In this document: positions 1 through 8,902 of the stretch, piece by piece | Position numbering within the stretch: the stretch's first letter is position 1 | How the letters are laid out: each line of letters starts with the position of its first letter | NCBI GenBank assembly: GCA_028277225.1 | Contig: JANQHB010000004.1 | Location: 1 to 64,000, forward strand | DNA: 64,000 nucleotides | Origin: Chlorobium sp. | Lineage (GTDB): Bacteria; Bacteroidota; Chlorobiia; Chlorobiales; Chlorobiaceae | Direction: 5' to 3' | Program-made: the position numbers and the translations under genes | The notes under the pieces: model-generated | The model's input: the letters and a program-made list of their open reading frames with translations, nothing else | The model's database searches: none | What the model was told of the DNA's origin: nothing

Positions 1-194
1 ATTTCAAACGATTCCGATTACGAGGGCTGCCGAAAGTTGATGTTGAAATAGGACTTGCGGCAATGGCTCACAACATAGCCAAGATGGCGGGATAAGATCC
101 CGCTTTTTTCATGCTTGTCGAAAATTGCCGCTGGTCGGGGGAACATGGAACGCAAAACAAAAGGCGGCCTCAGATTTCGTTCTGAGACAGCCTC
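1..194 (+). mobile_element. Right end of an IS1182-type insertion sequence
   Basis: The left edge of the window cuts through an insertion sequence. A transposase C-terminus ends at 95, and about 100 bp further on there is an end-like sequence at roughly 161-194 that, read inward on the minus strand, begins GAGGCTGTCTCAGAAC. Ends starting with a G-rich stretch followed by TGTCTCA are common in IS1182-family elements. The left end and most of the transposase lie outside the window, so completeness cannot be judged. I see nothing recognisable in 195-364 apart from the leader of the next gene. Confidence 0.6.
3..95 (+). CDS. IS1182-type transposase, last 30 residues (cut by window edge)
   Basis: The open frame from base 3 to the TAA at 93-95 encodes 30 residues containing RFRLRGLPKV, then EIGLAAMAHN and IAKMAG. 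This resembles the extreme C-terminus of IS1182/IS5-like DDE transposases, which end in a basic RG(L)xKVxxE segment followed by an (A)HNxxK motif. The catalytic residues would lie upstream, outside the window. The reading frame shows no break in the visible part. Family placement rests on a short stretch and on the neighbouring IS-like end, so it is good but not certain. Confidence 0.6.
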   Translation, partial: FKRFRLRGLPKVDVEIGLAAMAHNIAKMAG

Positions 195-364
195 ACTCCG
201 CTTCCTGTGCTCCGCTCGCCTTGTATCCCGATGCAATCAGGACTCGCGACAATTTATAGAGCTGCCCTGAATAGAGTTGCATTGGCTTGGGCGGTGTTTG
301 TAGATTTTTATCCTATTTTTATTTGAAAACCGGATAAAACTTCTGAACTACAGGCTTCCCGATT

Positions 365-1324
365 ATGGAAAAACGACGCTTCGGCAGTACCGGCATGGAA
401 ATCACGCCCATCGGGTTCGGCTCATGGGCGATCGGCGGTGAAAACTGGTCTCACGGCTGGGGTCCGCAGGACGACAACAAGGCCGTAGAAGCGATCGAGC
501 GTGCCCTCGAGCGCGGGATCAACTGGATCGATACAGCCGCCGTCTATGGCCTCGGGCATTCAGAGGAGCTTGTCGCAAAAGCGCTGCAAGGCACGGCAGA
601 AAAACCTTACATTTTCACCAAATGCGCCCTTGTGTGGGACAGCAGCCGCCAGATCACCAACAGCCTTAAACGGGACTCCCTCTGGCGGGAGTGCGAGACA
701 AGCCTGATGCGCCTCAAAACAGACGTCATAGATCTTTACCAGATTCACTGGCCGAGCCCTGAGGAAGATATCGAGACGGGTTGGCGAACAATGGCCGAGC
801 TAAAGGAGGAAGGACTGGTAAAGCACATCGGAGTATCGAACTTCGATGTCGAACAGATGAAAAGAGCGCAGGCCATCGCACCTGTCGAATCCCTCCAGCC
901 GCCTTACTCAATGCTTCGGCGCGGTATTGAACAGGAGATACTACCTTTCTGCATGGAACAGAATATCGGCGTTATCGTCTACTCTCCCATGCTTTCGGGA
1001 ATGCTTTCCGGAAACATGACCCGCGAACGCGCGCTGAACCTTCCGAAAAACGACTGGCGCCGCAATAACAAGGAGTTCCAGGAACCCAGGCTCGGACACA
1101 ATCTCGAACTTGTAGAGCTGTTGCGGCAGATTGGAAAAGAGCATGATGCGTCCCCCGGCGAAGTGGCCATAGCATGGACACTCCGCAACCCGGTCGTGAC
1201 AGGAGCGATCGTCGGCGGCCGCAGTGCCGGACAGGTGGAAGGAACCGTCGGAGCCGCTTCACTGCAGCTCACACAGAAAGAACAGAACCGCATCGAATCC
1301 TTTGTCTCAACCATGCCCATGTAA
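365..1324 (+). CDS. Aldo/keto reductase
   Basis: This 319-residue protein is a cytosolic NADPH-dependent aldo/keto reductase with a TIM-barrel fold. The family tetrad is visible: Asp56 and Tyr61 in WIDTAAVYG, Lys86 in IFTKCALVW and His128 in YQIHWPSP. The C-terminal nucleotide-binding segment is also recognisable (IAWTLRNP, then GAIVGGRSAGQVEG). Length is normal for the family. The natural substrate cannot be read from the sequence; oxidised carbonyls or sugars are typical. It lies 13 bp upstream of the cyclopropane-fatty-acid synthase on the same strand, so the two are probably cotranscribed. Confidence 0.9.
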   Translation: MEKRRFGSTGMEITPIGFGSWAIGGENWSHGWGPQDDNKAVEAIERALERGINWIDTAAVYGLGHSEELVAKALQGTAEKPYIFTKCALVWDSSRQITNSLKRDSLWRECETSLMRLKTDVIDLYQIHWPSPEEDIETGWRTMAELKEEGLVKHIGVSNFDVEQMKRAQAIAPVESLQPPYSMLRRGIEQEILPFCMEQNIGVIVYSPMLSGMLSGNMTRERALNLPKNDWRRNNKEFQEPRLGHNLELVELLRQIGKEHDASPGEVAIAWTLRNPVVTGAIVGGRSAGQVEGTVGAASLQLTQKEQNRIESFVSTMPM

Positions 1325-1337
1325 AACATGATCATCC

Positions 1338-2483
1338 ATGCCGCTCTCCCTGTATGAAAAAAAACTCAGAAACCTGCTCGAATCGGCAGAAATCAGCGTT
1401 GGCGGGCCGAACCCCTGGGATATACAGGTAAAGGATAACCGTTTTTACAAACGTGTTCTTCTCGAATCTCATCTCGGTATCGGCGAATCCTACATGGACG
1501 GCTGGTGGGAATGTGACGCACTCGACGAGTTTTTCTTCAGGGTACTCAGGGCGAAACTCGACAAAAAGGTATCACAGTTCACCCGTACCCTGAGCAACCT
1601 TGCCGGAATACTCATCAATCTGCAGCACCCGTCGAGAGCTTTTCACGTCGGGGAAACCCATTACAACGCCGGCAACGACCTCTACGAAGCCATGCTTGAC
1701 AGGCATATGCTTTACAGTTGCGCGTACTGGAAAGGAGCGAGCAATCTTGATGAAGCTCAGGAAAACAAGCTGCGCCTCATCTTCAACAAGCTCGGCCTCG
1801 AACCGGGCATGAAGGTGTTAGACATAGGATGCGGCTGGGGCGGAGCGGCCCGTTTTGCTGCACAACATTACGGTGTCGAAGTAACAGGTGTGACCGTATC
1901 GAGCGAACAGGCAAAAAAAGCCGAGGCAATGAACGCTGAACTTCCGGTCGAAATCAGCCTGATGGATTACCGGGACATTCGCGGCAGCTATGACCGCGTC
2001 TACTCAATCGGCATGTTCGAGCATGTGGGGGTAAAAAACTACCGCCGTTTTTTCGAGATCACTTCAGGATGCCTCAAAGAAAACGGCCTCTTTCTTTTGC
2101 ACACCATCGGCAGCCGGCGCTCCTCGGCAAACACGGACAAATGGACCCACAAGTACATTTTTCCGAACTCCATGCTCCCGTCGGCTAAGCAGATCGCCGA
2201 GGCAAGCGAGGGCCTGCATGTCATGGAGGACTGGCATGCCTTCGGCAACTACTACTATCGCACGCTCAAAGCCTGGCACGAAAACTTCGAACACCACTGG
2301 CCCGAGCTGAAGCATGCTTACGATGAACGATTTTACAGAATGTGGCGCTACTATCTCCTCAGCGCCGCCGGCTCGTTCCGCGCCCGCAACGTCCAGCTCT
2401 GGCAGATTCTTTTCTCGAACGAGGGCATAACCGGGGAGTACTCTGTCACCCGTGAAGCAGGCACTCTCATGCGAACCGGGTGA
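1338..2483 (+). CDS. cfa: Cyclopropane-fatty-acyl-phospholipid synthase
   Basis: This 381-residue protein is close in length to E. coli Cfa. It would transfer a methylene group from S-adenosylmethionine to the double bond of unsaturated acyl chains in membrane phospholipids. The SAM-binding motif LDIGCGWGG is at residues 161-169. The preceding region (HYNAGNDLYEAML, then MLYSCAYW) is the conserved Cfa lipid-side segment, and GMFEHVG and the Tyr-rich C-terminal part are also as in the family. It follows the aldo/keto reductase by 13 bp and converges on purU, with a hairpin between them. Confidence 0.93.
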   Translation: MPLSLYEKKLRNLLESAEISVGGPNPWDIQVKDNRFYKRVLLESHLGIGESYMDGWWECDALDEFFFRVLRAKLDKKVSQFTRTLSNLAGILINLQHPSRAFHVGETHYNAGNDLYEAMLDRHMLYSCAYWKGASNLDEAQENKLRLIFNKLGLEPGMKVLDIGCGWGGAARFAAQHYGVEVTGVTVSSEQAKKAEAMNAELPVEISLMDYRDIRGSYDRVYSIGMFEHVGVKNYRRFFEITSGCLKENGLFLLHTIGSRRSSANTDKWTHKYIFPNSMLPSAKQIAEASEGLHVMEDWHAFGNYYYRTLKAWHENFEHHWPELKHAYDERFYRMWRYYLLSAAGSFRARNVQLWQILFSNEGITGEYSVTREAGTLMRTG

Positions 2484-2487
2484 AACA

Positions 2488-2511
2488 TCCGGAGAGAGAC
2501 ATCTCTCCGGA
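2488..2511. terminator. Perfect hairpin between converging cfa and purU
   Basis: TCCGGAGAGA and TCTCTCCGGA form a perfect 10-bp stem with a 4-base loop (GACA), five bases after the cfa stop. There is no T-run on either side, so it is not a textbook Rho-independent terminator. Its position between two convergent genes suggests transcript-end or mRNA-stability use. Confidence 0.5.
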
Positions 2512-2524
2512 CAGCGTGCGCATC

Positions 2525-3388
2525 TCAGTCGAAGATAACCGTCCTTTTCCCGTTGACCAGAATCCTGTGTTCACTATGCAGCCTGACAGCCCTGGCAAGC
2601 ACAAGCCGCTCGAGATCCCGCCCTTTCCGGACCAGGTCCCGAAGTGTATCCTTGTGACTGATCCTGATAATATCCTGCTCGATTATCGGTCCCTGATCGA
2701 GCTCTTCAGTCACGTAATGGCTCGTAGCCCCGATGATCTTGACCCCACGCTCAAAAGCCTGACGATAGGGATTGCCGCCGATGAATGCCGGCAGGAAGGA
2801 ATGGTGAATATTGATGATCCTCGACGGGAAATGCTCGACAAACCGGGGAGTAAGCACCTGCATATAGCGCGCCAGGACGACCGTGTCAATATCATGTTTT
2901 TCGAGCAGATCGAGCTGCTCTTGTTCTGCCCGTTTTTTCGTTTCCGGGTTTACAGGAACATAATGGTATGGAATACCGTATCGTTCTGCAAGGGCCTCCA
3001 GATCCGGATGGTTGGAGACAATGAGTGGTATATCTACAGCCAACTCCCCTATACTCTGCCGCCAGAGAATATCCTGCAGGCAATGATCATAGCGTGACAC
3101 AAAAAGGGCGGCACGCATCTTGCCGTTTCCGATCATGATTTTCCAGGTTGCATCAAACTCTTTGGCAAGCGACATGAATGCCTCGGATAGCTCTGAAGTG
3201 GGTATGGAAAAGCTGCCGATACTCCATGAAACCCTGATAAAAAACATGTTCTCCTCTGTATCGACATGTTCGTCAAGGTCAAGGATATTGCCCCCTCGCT
3301 CGAAGATGAAATGTGAAATCCGGGAAACAAGGCCGGGACGGTCAGTGCAGGAAAGGAGGAGAACGGCTATAGGCTCGGATAAAGTCAT
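2525..3388 (-). CDS. purU: Formyltetrahydrofolate deformylase
   Basis: This 287-residue enzyme hydrolyses 10-formyltetrahydrofolate to formate and tetrahydrofolate, balancing one-carbon units or supplying formate for purine synthesis. An N-terminal ACT domain (about residues 7-85, starting IAVLLLSCTDRPGLVSRI) precedes a formyltransferase-type catalytic domain with the hallmark INIHHSFLPAFIGG and, further on, GATSHYVTEELDQGPII. Both domains and the length match PurU rather than purine formyltransferase PurN, which lacks the ACT part. It starts 3 bases after the stop of the membrane-anchored protein upstream, so the pair is likely one operon. Confidence 0.93.
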   Translation of the reverse strand: MTLSEPIAVLLLSCTDRPGLVSRISHFIFERGGNILDLDEHVDTEENMFFIRVSWSIGSFSIPTSELSEAFMSLAKEFDATWKIMIGNGKMRAALFVSRYDHCLQDILWRQSIGELAVDIPLIVSNHPDLEALAERYGIPYHYVPVNPETKKRAEQEQLDLLEKHDIDTVVLARYMQVLTPRFVEHFPSRIINIHHSFLPAFIGGNPYRQAFERGVKIIGATSHYVTEELDQGPIIEQDIIRISHKDTLRDLVRKGRDLERLVLARAVRLHSEHRILVNGKRTVIFD

Positions 3389-3391
3389 AGG

Positions 3392-4006
3392 TCAGTTCAT
3401 TTCGTCTAAATCGGCTATATCGCTGATATCGGGAATATCGTCGTAGAGTGCCGCATTGACCCTCTGGTAGGGTCCCTCTTCCTTTTTCTTTCGGGTCACG
3501 GACTCATCATCCGGCTCAGGTTTCGGATCGGAAGCTTCAGAGAGCTCCTGTTCCGACTCCTGTTTGTCTTCATCTGTAATGACCGGTTCAGGAACTGAGG
3601 GAAAGGACTCTCTTGCCTGAATTTCGAAAAGCGACATCTGTTTCTCACTCTTCTTTTCCGTACTTTCGCGGTTTGATACCTGTTCGGAGCGTTCCGGCTC
3701 CCCGGAAACTTTCGGGGGTTCAGGCTTGGCTTCCTGCTGGCTGCTGAACGTGGCCTGAGGAAAACGGCCCCTCCGAACGAGGTCGGCCATTTCGCGCTCA
3801 AGAGTTTCCTCAACGGCATCTTCGATACCTGTCCGTATGGACTGCATAAAGCGCAGGGATTCAACACGTTGTTCTGCAAGCTCCCTGCGGAGACTGCTTA
3901 TTGCACTTTCAATTTCGGCTTTATGACGTCCGGGCCATCCTGTTGCCATCATGAAAATGATCAAAGCCAGTAAAATGACAACAAGCAAGAGCAGAAATAT
4001 TGTCAT
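3392..4006 (-). CDS. Membrane-anchored acidic protein, function unknown
   Basis: I do not recognise a family. The protein has 204 residues: one N-terminal transmembrane helix (about residues 2-21), a helical, probably coiled-coil stretch (about 28-80, rich in E, R, A and L), then a long acidic, low-complexity tail rich in E, S, P and K, and a short conserved-looking end with YDDIPDISDIADLDEMN. I chose the ATG at 4006 because GGAGAG lies just upstream and the hydrophobic segment follows at once; an in-frame start 12 codons earlier lacks such a signal. It immediately precedes purU on the same strand. Confidence 0.65.
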   Translation of the reverse strand: MTIFLLLLVVILLALIIFMMATGWPGRHKAEIESAISSLRRELAEQRVESLRFMQSIRTGIEDAVEETLEREMADLVRRGRFPQATFSSQQEAKPEPPKVSGEPERSEQVSNRESTEKKSEKQMSLFEIQARESFPSVPEPVITDEDKQESEQELSEASDPKPEPDDESVTRKKKEEGPYQRVNAALYDDIPDISDIADLDEMN

Positions 4007-4222
4007 CGACAACTCTCCATTTTTCGATCGCCTACGGCACACATGAGTGTCTGCCTATCCGTGGGGGGCCCTTACGGGGGACCGTTCGAACAGGATGAGA
4101 AGGCATTCTATGGAATTTATACTTTTTACCTGCACCGAGCAATTGCTGAAGCAGTATCACTGAAGGTTATCGGACAACAGAATGAGAAAAGCGGTTGCGA
4201 AACCTGCCGCAACCGCTCCGAG

Positions 4223-4295
4223 TCGGGGTGGCGGGACTCGAACCCACGACCTCTGCGTCCCGAACGCAGCACTCTACCAGCTGAGCCACACCCCG
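4223..4295 (-). tRNA. tRNA-Pro (anticodon CGG)
   Basis: The minus-strand sequence folds as a 73-nt cloverleaf: a 7-bp acceptor stem (CGGGGTG with CACCCCG), D-stem GCTC/GAGT, anticodon stem CTGCG/CGCAG around the loop TTCGGGA (anticodon CGG, reading CCG), and T-arm GTGGG-TTCGAGT-CCCGC. The discriminator is A. The CCA end is not encoded. It lies 17 bp from tRNA-Arg, so both are probably processed from one transcript. Confidence 0.95.
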
Positions 4296-4312
4296 ATGTT
4301 TCTGTATCTACG

Positions 4313-4385
4313 CGCCCTTGGACAGACTCGAACTGCCGGCCTTTAGTTCCGGAAACTACTGCTCTATCCACTGAGCTACAAGGGC
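4313..4385 (-). tRNA. tRNA-Arg (anticodon CCG)
   Basis: The minus strand gives a 73-nt cloverleaf with acceptor GCCCTTG/CAAGGGC, D-stem GCTC/GAGC, anticodon loop TTCCGGA (anticodon CCG, reading CGG) and T-arm GGCAG-TTCGAGT-CTGTC. The outermost anticodon-stem pair (27-43) is a G/A mismatch, while the other four pairs are intact. The discriminator is G and CCA is not encoded. It lies upstream of tRNA-Pro on the same strand. Confidence 0.93.
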
Positions 4386-4450
4386 GACACGTACATTGCC
4401 GGTCCCTTTTGACCGCTTTGCCCTACCCGATTTCAGGACAGGAGAGTGAA

Positions 4451-4708
4451 ACCTAAACTGAGCGTTTCAACAAATGCTCTATAATAGTAAGCATTATAAA
4501 AACAATCTTTTATACTGTTTTTTATAGAGTTTACCCATCACTTTTCAGGTGAGTGTGAAAACTGATAAAAAGCCGCATTTTTTGAAACCCTTTGGGATTG
4601 CCGATCATACCGAATCTGCGTCGTTACAGGGAACTTGCGGTAGATCACTACAGCGGCATTCCCTGTGCCTTGCATCTCCGGCATGATCGACAATCGCTCA
4701 ATTTAGGT
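4451..4708. repeat. MITE-like element, copy 1 (258 bp)
   Basis: The element is bounded by ACCTAAACTGAGCG and CGCTCAATTTAGGT, 14-bp terminal inverted repeats matching at 13 positions. GAA sits directly outside both ends, a possible 3-bp target duplication. Inside are blocks shared with the other copies: a segment around TTTTATACTG, AAAACTGATAAA followed by GCCGCATTTTTTGAAA, and a GTTACAGGGAACTTGCG block that pairs with GGCATTCCCTG further on. There is no coding sequence. It lies between the tRNA pair and crtQ and fills most of the gene-free stretch 4386-4765. Confidence 0.8.
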
Positions 4709-4765
4709 GAAGGTAACAAATTCGACTGTAAAAACATCACCTTGTACGTGTTTTCCCCGAAAGGA

Positions 4766-6145
4766 CTATGCCCCTGCAGCACTGGCGATTTCATCCGATG
4801 CAAGGTTCGCGCTCATCACGGCTCCTCCCATGGAGTCGTAGTAGAGCTGCTGCGTATAGCCTCCTGCAAAAAAAAGATTGGGCACCGGAGTTTTCTGTGT
4901 CGGCCGAAACCGCTCCATATCCGGAAGCGGTGCATAGACCGATTGCGGTATTTTCACGATCGTCGATTTCAGAACACGTGCCCCCTTCGATGTTTCGGGA
5001 AAACAGCTTCGTATGTCGCCGTCAACCTTGTCAATAGTCTCCTGCTTTGAAAGTCCCATGAGATCGTCAGCAGGAGCGACGCAGAACTCGAAACGTGATT
5101 TGCCGTCATGGGGTTCTCCCCTGAGCGTACGGTATTCCGGCGTTGTGTTGGCAAGGTCCGCATACACAGGTATAACGCCGTCGGGACTGAACAGAACGTT
5201 GTTCTCAGGGGTTATCTGCCTGTCGTACCATATCTGCACTGAAATCACCGGAACACCCTCCAGTTTTTCAAGGTCTCCGAAAAATGATCGCTCCCGCTTC
5301 ATCGTTTCCGGCAGCACCCGGTTGAGATTATGAACCGGCAAAGCACAAAGGTAGTAGTCGGCGTCCAGTACCTCACCGTTCGAAAGACGCACTCCACTGA
5401 TTTCCCCTTTATCGTACTGCAGTGTTTCAGCTGCAACTCCGCTTGTAAATTCCGCTCCGCGCGTTTCGGAATAGTGCTTCAGGGGAGCGATCAGATGCTC
5501 TTCGGGAGCTCCCTTGAGAAATCCCATGCACGAAGCATTGGGGATCCGGTAAAATACCTCCGTAACATCGAGAATGATCTTTGCCGATATCTTTTCGGGT
5601 GGAATGAATTTGAGGGCCAGAGCCATAGGCCTGAACATCTTTTCAAGCAGCCTTGTGCCGAACCGGTGCCGCTTTGCCCACTCGGAAAACGTCAGGTGAT
5701 CCTGTGTAGGCGGATATTTGTCCTTTTTGAGTGCAAGGGGAACAAGAGATTTGGCAAACGCCAGCATCTCGCCAAACGAGAAATATCCGTTTTTCACAAT
5801 AGCAGGAACGAGATGCAACGGGCTTGGAAGGTCCCATGTATTGAACGTAAAACTTCCGCCTCCGGCAAGCGTATAGGTGAGTTTGTGGTCTTTCCACAAC
5901 ACAGAATCATAGACGCCGATCTCACGCATAAGATCATAAAGCACGTCATAGGCGCCGAAAAAACAATGGGTGCCGGATTCAATCCAGTCTCCCTCTTCGT
6001 CTTTCCAGGACGACACCTTTCCGCCATAGAGAGAACGTTTCTCGATCAGCCTGACAGAAAAACCCCTGTCGGTCAATCTCTTTGCGGCCGTCAGGCCTGC
6101 GAGCCCTCCGCCAAGTATAAGAACCGTCTTGTTATTACGCTGCAT
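4766..6145 (-). CDS. crtQ: Plant-type carotene desaturase (zeta-carotene desaturase-like)
   Basis: This 459-residue FAD-dependent desaturase would introduce double bonds on the way from phytoene to lycopene, for carotenoids such as chlorobactene. The N-terminal dinucleotide-binding motif is [13 protein letters not shown] (residues 9-21), followed by the [10 protein letters not shown] segment typical of plant/cyanobacterial PDS-ZDS enzymes. The C-terminus has the flavoprotein signature [20 protein letters not shown]. The stretches FLKGAP and [14 protein letters not shown], and the end of the protein, resemble ZDS (CrtQ) more than PDS (CrtP), but both belong to one superfamily and the assignment is by eye. 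It lies 37 bp downstream of recR. Confidence 0.8.
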   Translation of the reverse strand: MQRNNKTVLILGGGLAGLTAAKRLTDRGFSVRLIEKRSLYGGKVSSWKDEEGDWIESGTHCFFGAYDVLYDLMREIGVYDSVLWKDHKLTYTLAGGGSFTFNTWDLPSPLHLVPAIVKNGYFSFGEMLAFAKSLVPLALKKDKYPPTQDHLTFSEWAKRHRFGTRLLEKMFRPMALALKFIPPEKISAKIILDVTEVFYRIPNASCMGFLKGAPEEHLIAPLKHYSETRGAEFTSGVAAETLQYDKGEISGVRLSNGEVLDADYYLCALPVHNLNRVLPETMKRERSFFGDLEKLEGVPVISVQIWYDRQITPENNVLFSPDGVIPVYADLANTTPEYRTLRGEPHDGKSRFEFCVAPADDLMGLSKQETIDKVDGDIRSCFPETSKGARVLKSTIVKIPQSVYAPLPDMERFRPTQKTPVPNLFFAGGYTQQLYYDSMGGAVMSANLASDEIASAAGA

Positions 6146-6182
6146 ACATTATCTGTCTTGGTCCGCTTCTGCCTGTTTAAGT

Positions 6183-6797
6183 TCAGAGAACAGATCGCCC
6201 TTCGAGAGCTCTTGAAAGCGTTGCCTCATCGATAAATTCCAGTTCCGCACCGACAGGAATACCCCGTGCGATCTTGGTCACTTCCACCCCGAGCGGTTTG
6301 AGGAGACGGCTTATGTAGAGCACGGTTGTCTCCCCCTCGACTGTCGGACTCAAAGCCATGATTATTTCTTTCACACTGCCGGAGCCATCGGGCGAAAGCC
6401 GTGAAAGGAGCTGCCTGATCCGGATATCATCAGGACCGATGCCGTCCAGAGGTGAAATGACACCATGAAGAACATGATACATTCCCCGATACTGGGCGGT
6501 TTTTTCGAAGGCAAGGACATCTGTCGGAGACTCGACAACACATATCACAGACCTGTCCCGATTTGCAGAACTGCAGATGTGACAGGGATCCTGACCCAGA
6601 TCGGTGACATTCTGGCATTCCGAACAGTGAATGACACGCTCCTTGACCTCCAGGAGAGCTCTTGAAAGCTTCTCGACTTCTCCGGAATGTTCCTGAAGGA
6701 TATGCATGGCAAGACGCTGTGCGGTCTTGCGGCCGATCCCGGGCAATTTCGCAAACTCATCGATCAGTGTCTCGATTGCCGACGAAGTATATCGCAT
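6183..6797 (-). CDS. recR: Recombination mediator RecR
   Basis: This 204-residue protein helps load RecA onto gapped DNA with RecF and RecO. It has an N-terminal helix-hairpin-helix segment ([14 protein letters not shown], residues 18-31), a four-cysteine zinc motif (CSECQN, then CHIC) around residues 58-73, and a Toprim domain with [16 protein letters not shown]. The length is typical. RecR normally follows ybaB directly; here a 222-bp inverted-repeat element separates the two. The RecR start at 6797 is 11 bp from that element, so promoter or ribosome-binding sequences may come from it. Confidence 0.96.
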   Translation of the reverse strand: MRYTSSAIETLIDEFAKLPGIGRKTAQRLAMHILQEHSGEVEKLSRALLEVKERVIHCSECQNVTDLGQDPCHICSSANRDRSVICVVESPTDVLAFEKTAQYRGMYHVLHGVISPLDGIGPDDIRIRQLLSRLSPDGSGSVKEIIMALSPTVEGETTVLYISRLLKPLGVEVTKIARGIPVGAELEFIDEATLSRALEGRSVL

Positions 6798-6808
6798 GAA
6801 AGATTCCT

Positions 6809-7030
6809 ACCTAAACTGAGCGTCCCGACTTATCGGGATGCTCCATAGCAGTAAGCTTATTAAAAAAATCTGTTGTACTGTGTTTGTAGAGAGATAATCC
6901 ATCACCTGTCAGATGAGTGCAAAAACTGATAAAGAGCCGCATTTTTTGAAATCCCGACAAGTCGGGAAATGCCGACCCCGTGAAATCGGACTGGATATTT
7001 CACAGGGCTCGACAATCGCTCAATTCAGGT
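6809..7030. repeat. MITE-like element, copy 2 (222 bp), between ybaB and recR
   Basis: The ends are ACCTAAACTGAGCG and CGCTCAATTCAGGT, inverted repeats matching at 12 of 14 positions. CCT lies immediately outside both ends, an exact 3-bp direct repeat consistent with target duplication. Internal features include a short palindrome TCCCGACTTATCGGGA near the left end, the shared AAAACTGATAAA and CCGCATTTTTTGAAA blocks, and a second palindrome built from CCCGTGAAATC and GATATTTCACAGGG. The right-hand CCT overlaps the ybaB stop codon by two bases. Confidence 0.82.
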
Positions 7031-7031
7031 C

Positions 7032-7367
7032 CTACTGACCGAAATTGAAGTTTTTCAGCATATCCTCACCACCAAGCATACTGCCTGCCGCTTTTGAGAG
7101 TTCCTGTCGTGACTTTTCGGCAGCGTTTTCCAATGCGGTGTTGACAGCGGCAACAACAAGATCCTCGACCATCTCGATATCATCGAGAATCTCGGGATCG
7201 ATCGTAATCGAAAGCACTTTCTGCTTGCCGCTTGCCTTTGCCTTGACCATGCCGCCGCCGGCATCACCCTCGGCAGTAATTTTTTCAAGCTGCTTCTGTA
7301 CGTCCTGCATCTTCGCTCCTGCCTGCTGGAGCTGCTTCATCATGTCATTAAAATTAGGCATTGCCAT
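7032..7367 (-). CDS. ybaB: YbaB/EbfC nucleoid-associated protein
   Basis: This 111-residue small DNA-binding protein of the YbaB/EbfC family forms dimers on the nucleoid and is usually encoded next to recR. The N-terminal helix ([20 protein letters not shown]) and the Gly-rich core turn [18 protein letters not shown], followed by [10 protein letters not shown], are typical. I chose the ATG at 7367 because AAGGAG lies 8 bases upstream; an ATG 14 codons earlier adds a non-conserved extension. The stop codon TAG overlaps the 3-bp duplication flanking the inverted-repeat element. Confidence 0.93.
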   Translation of the reverse strand: MAMPNFNDMMKQLQQAGAKMQDVQKQLEKITAEGDAGGGMVKAKASGKQKVLSITIDPEILDDIEMVEDLVVAAVNTALENAAEKSRQELSKAAGSMLGGEDMLKNFNFGQ

Positions 7368-7584
7368 AATCTCGCTCTCCTTGTACTGGTCACTTGTTCC
7401 CGGATTCATTGATAATCTTTTCTGCTGTCCGGTACAGCATATTCAACAGAAAAGACGGTTACTCTGTTTCCCTTTATTTACAATGGCTGCATCTGAATAT
7501 TCTTACCGGTTACACCCCTCTTTTTCACCGGAACTGATCCGCAACGTCCGAAATGAGCTTTCCGGTAAAAAGATCGTTCAGATA

Positions 7585-8571
7585 TCATAGTTTCCTGCGC
7601 AGGGCCAGGTAAATTTTCTCGAGAATATCCTCTGTCGTCAACTTGTATTTTTTCAACAGTTCATCCGGTTTGCCCGATTCCCCGAAAGTATCTTCAACAC
7701 CGACCATCTCGATCGGGACAGGAATATTTTCAGCACAGACATGAGCGACAGCATCCCCGAGTCCGTTATGAACCTGGTGTTCCTCTGCCGTTACGATGGC
7801 ACCGGTATCGTTTGCGGCACGAACAATCGCAAGTTTGTCCAGAGGTTTGATCGTATGCATGTTAATAACCCTGACGGTCACACCTTCAGGCTCGAGAATA
7901 CGCGCTGCTTCCAGCGCTTTCCAGACCATGATGCCACATGCAATGACCGTGACATCCCTTCCGGAACGCAGTTCGATGGATTTTCCGATCTCAAAACCGT
8001 CCTCATCGAGTGAAAAATCAGGAACCGAAGGTCTCCCGAAACGCAGGTATGCAGGCCCATCGTGTGCATGAAGGGCCCTGACCGCACGCTTTGTCTCGCT
8101 GTAATCGGCAGGAACGATAACGGTCATTCCAGGCAAAGCACGCATCAGGCCGATGTCTTCAAGCATCTGGTGGGTTGCGCCGTCCTCGCCGAGAGTCAAT
8201 CCGGCATGTGACGCGCAGATCTTGACATTCAGACGGGAATAACAGACTGACTGACGGATCTGGTCGTATACCCTCCCGGATGCAAACGCCGCAAATGTTC
8301 CCGCATAAGGTTTTTTCCCGGTTGCAGCCAGGCCGGCAGCCATGGATATCATGTTCGCTTCGGCGATCCCGGACTGGAAAAACCTCGACGGAAATTCTTT
8401 TGCAAAATGATGCATATGCAGGGAACCGGTAAGGTCGGCGCAGAGCGCAACGACGGAATCGTCTTTCCGGCCTGTCTCAAGCAGGGCCTCGCCAAACCCT
8501 TTCCGGGTAGCAAGAGAACTGCGGGATATATATTGCTCTTTTTCTATAAGGGTATTTTGTTCCGCCATCAT
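7585..8571 (-). CDS. Transketolase, C-terminal subunit
   Basis: This 328-residue protein corresponds to the pyrimidine-binding and C-terminal domains of transketolase. It would need a separate N-terminal subunit carrying the thiamine-diphosphate phosphate-binding domain, and none is visible in the window. Recognisable parts are [20 protein letters not shown] (with the catalytic-type Glu), the [17 protein letters not shown] segment, [16 protein letters not shown], and a C-terminal domain with [17 protein letters not shown]. It acts in the pentose phosphate pathway. An ATG one codon later is equally possible. An inverted-repeat element lies 18 bp upstream and may affect its promoter. A 1-deoxyxylulose-5-phosphate synthase would be about twice this length. 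Confidence 0.88.
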   Translation of the reverse strand: MMAEQNTLIEKEQYISRSSLATRKGFGEALLETGRKDDSVVALCADLTGSLHMHHFAKEFPSRFFQSGIAEANMISMAAGLAATGKKPYAGTFAAFASGRVYDQIRQSVCYSRLNVKICASHAGLTLGEDGATHQMLEDIGLMRALPGMTVIVPADYSETKRAVRALHAHDGPAYLRFGRPSVPDFSLDEDGFEIGKSIELRSGRDVTVIACGIMVWKALEAARILEPEGVTVRVINMHTIKPLDKLAIVRAANDTGAIVTAEEHQVHNGLGDAVAHVCAENIPVPIEMVGVEDTFGESGKPDELLKKYKLTTEDILEKIYLALRRKL

Positions 8572-8589
8572 ACACCAAGAATAACGTAA

Positions 8590-8902
8590 ACCTGAATTGA
8601 GCGTCCCGACTTGTCGAGATGCCCAATAAAAGTACGTTTATAAAATATAGTCTTTTATACTGCCCAAAAGACATGACTGTTCGTCACCTTTCCGGTTCTG
8701 GATAAAACCGTCAAAAAATCGCCTGTATTGAATTTCCCTATCCAGACAAATCGGGAACTGCCGACCCCGTGAAATCAGACCGGATATTTCACAGGGCCGC
8801 ATCTGCTTCGTTACAGGGAACTTGCGTCCCGACGTGTCGGGATACGGCGGCATTCCCTGAGCCTTGCATCTGCTGCATGCTCGACAATCGCTCAATTTAG
8901 GT
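8590..8902. repeat. MITE-like element, copy 3 (313 bp)
   Basis: The ends are ACCTGAATTGAGCG and CGCTCAATTTAGGT, inverted repeats matching at 13 of 14 positions; the flanking triplets are TAA and TAC. It combines blocks seen separately in copies 1 and 2: the CCCGTGAAATC/GATATTTCACAGGG palindrome of copy 2 and the GTTACAGGGAACTTGCG/GGCATTCCCTG block of copy 1, plus a TCCCGACGTGTCGGGA palindrome. It fills the gap between the divergently transcribed transketolase subunit and rsmA, so both promoters must lie in or beside it. Confidence 0.8.

Noticed and set aside
18..236. 72-codon open frame on the minus strand at the left edge
   Set aside because: It runs antisense to the transposase end and the IS terminus, and has no recognisable protein features.
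2480..3097. 205-codon open frame on the plus strand
   Set aside because: It is antisense to purU, whose ACT and formyltransferase motifs are clear; the frame has no family features.
5330..6235. 301-codon plus-strand frame
   Set aside because: Antisense to crtQ and the end of recR; composition is that of a shadow frame.
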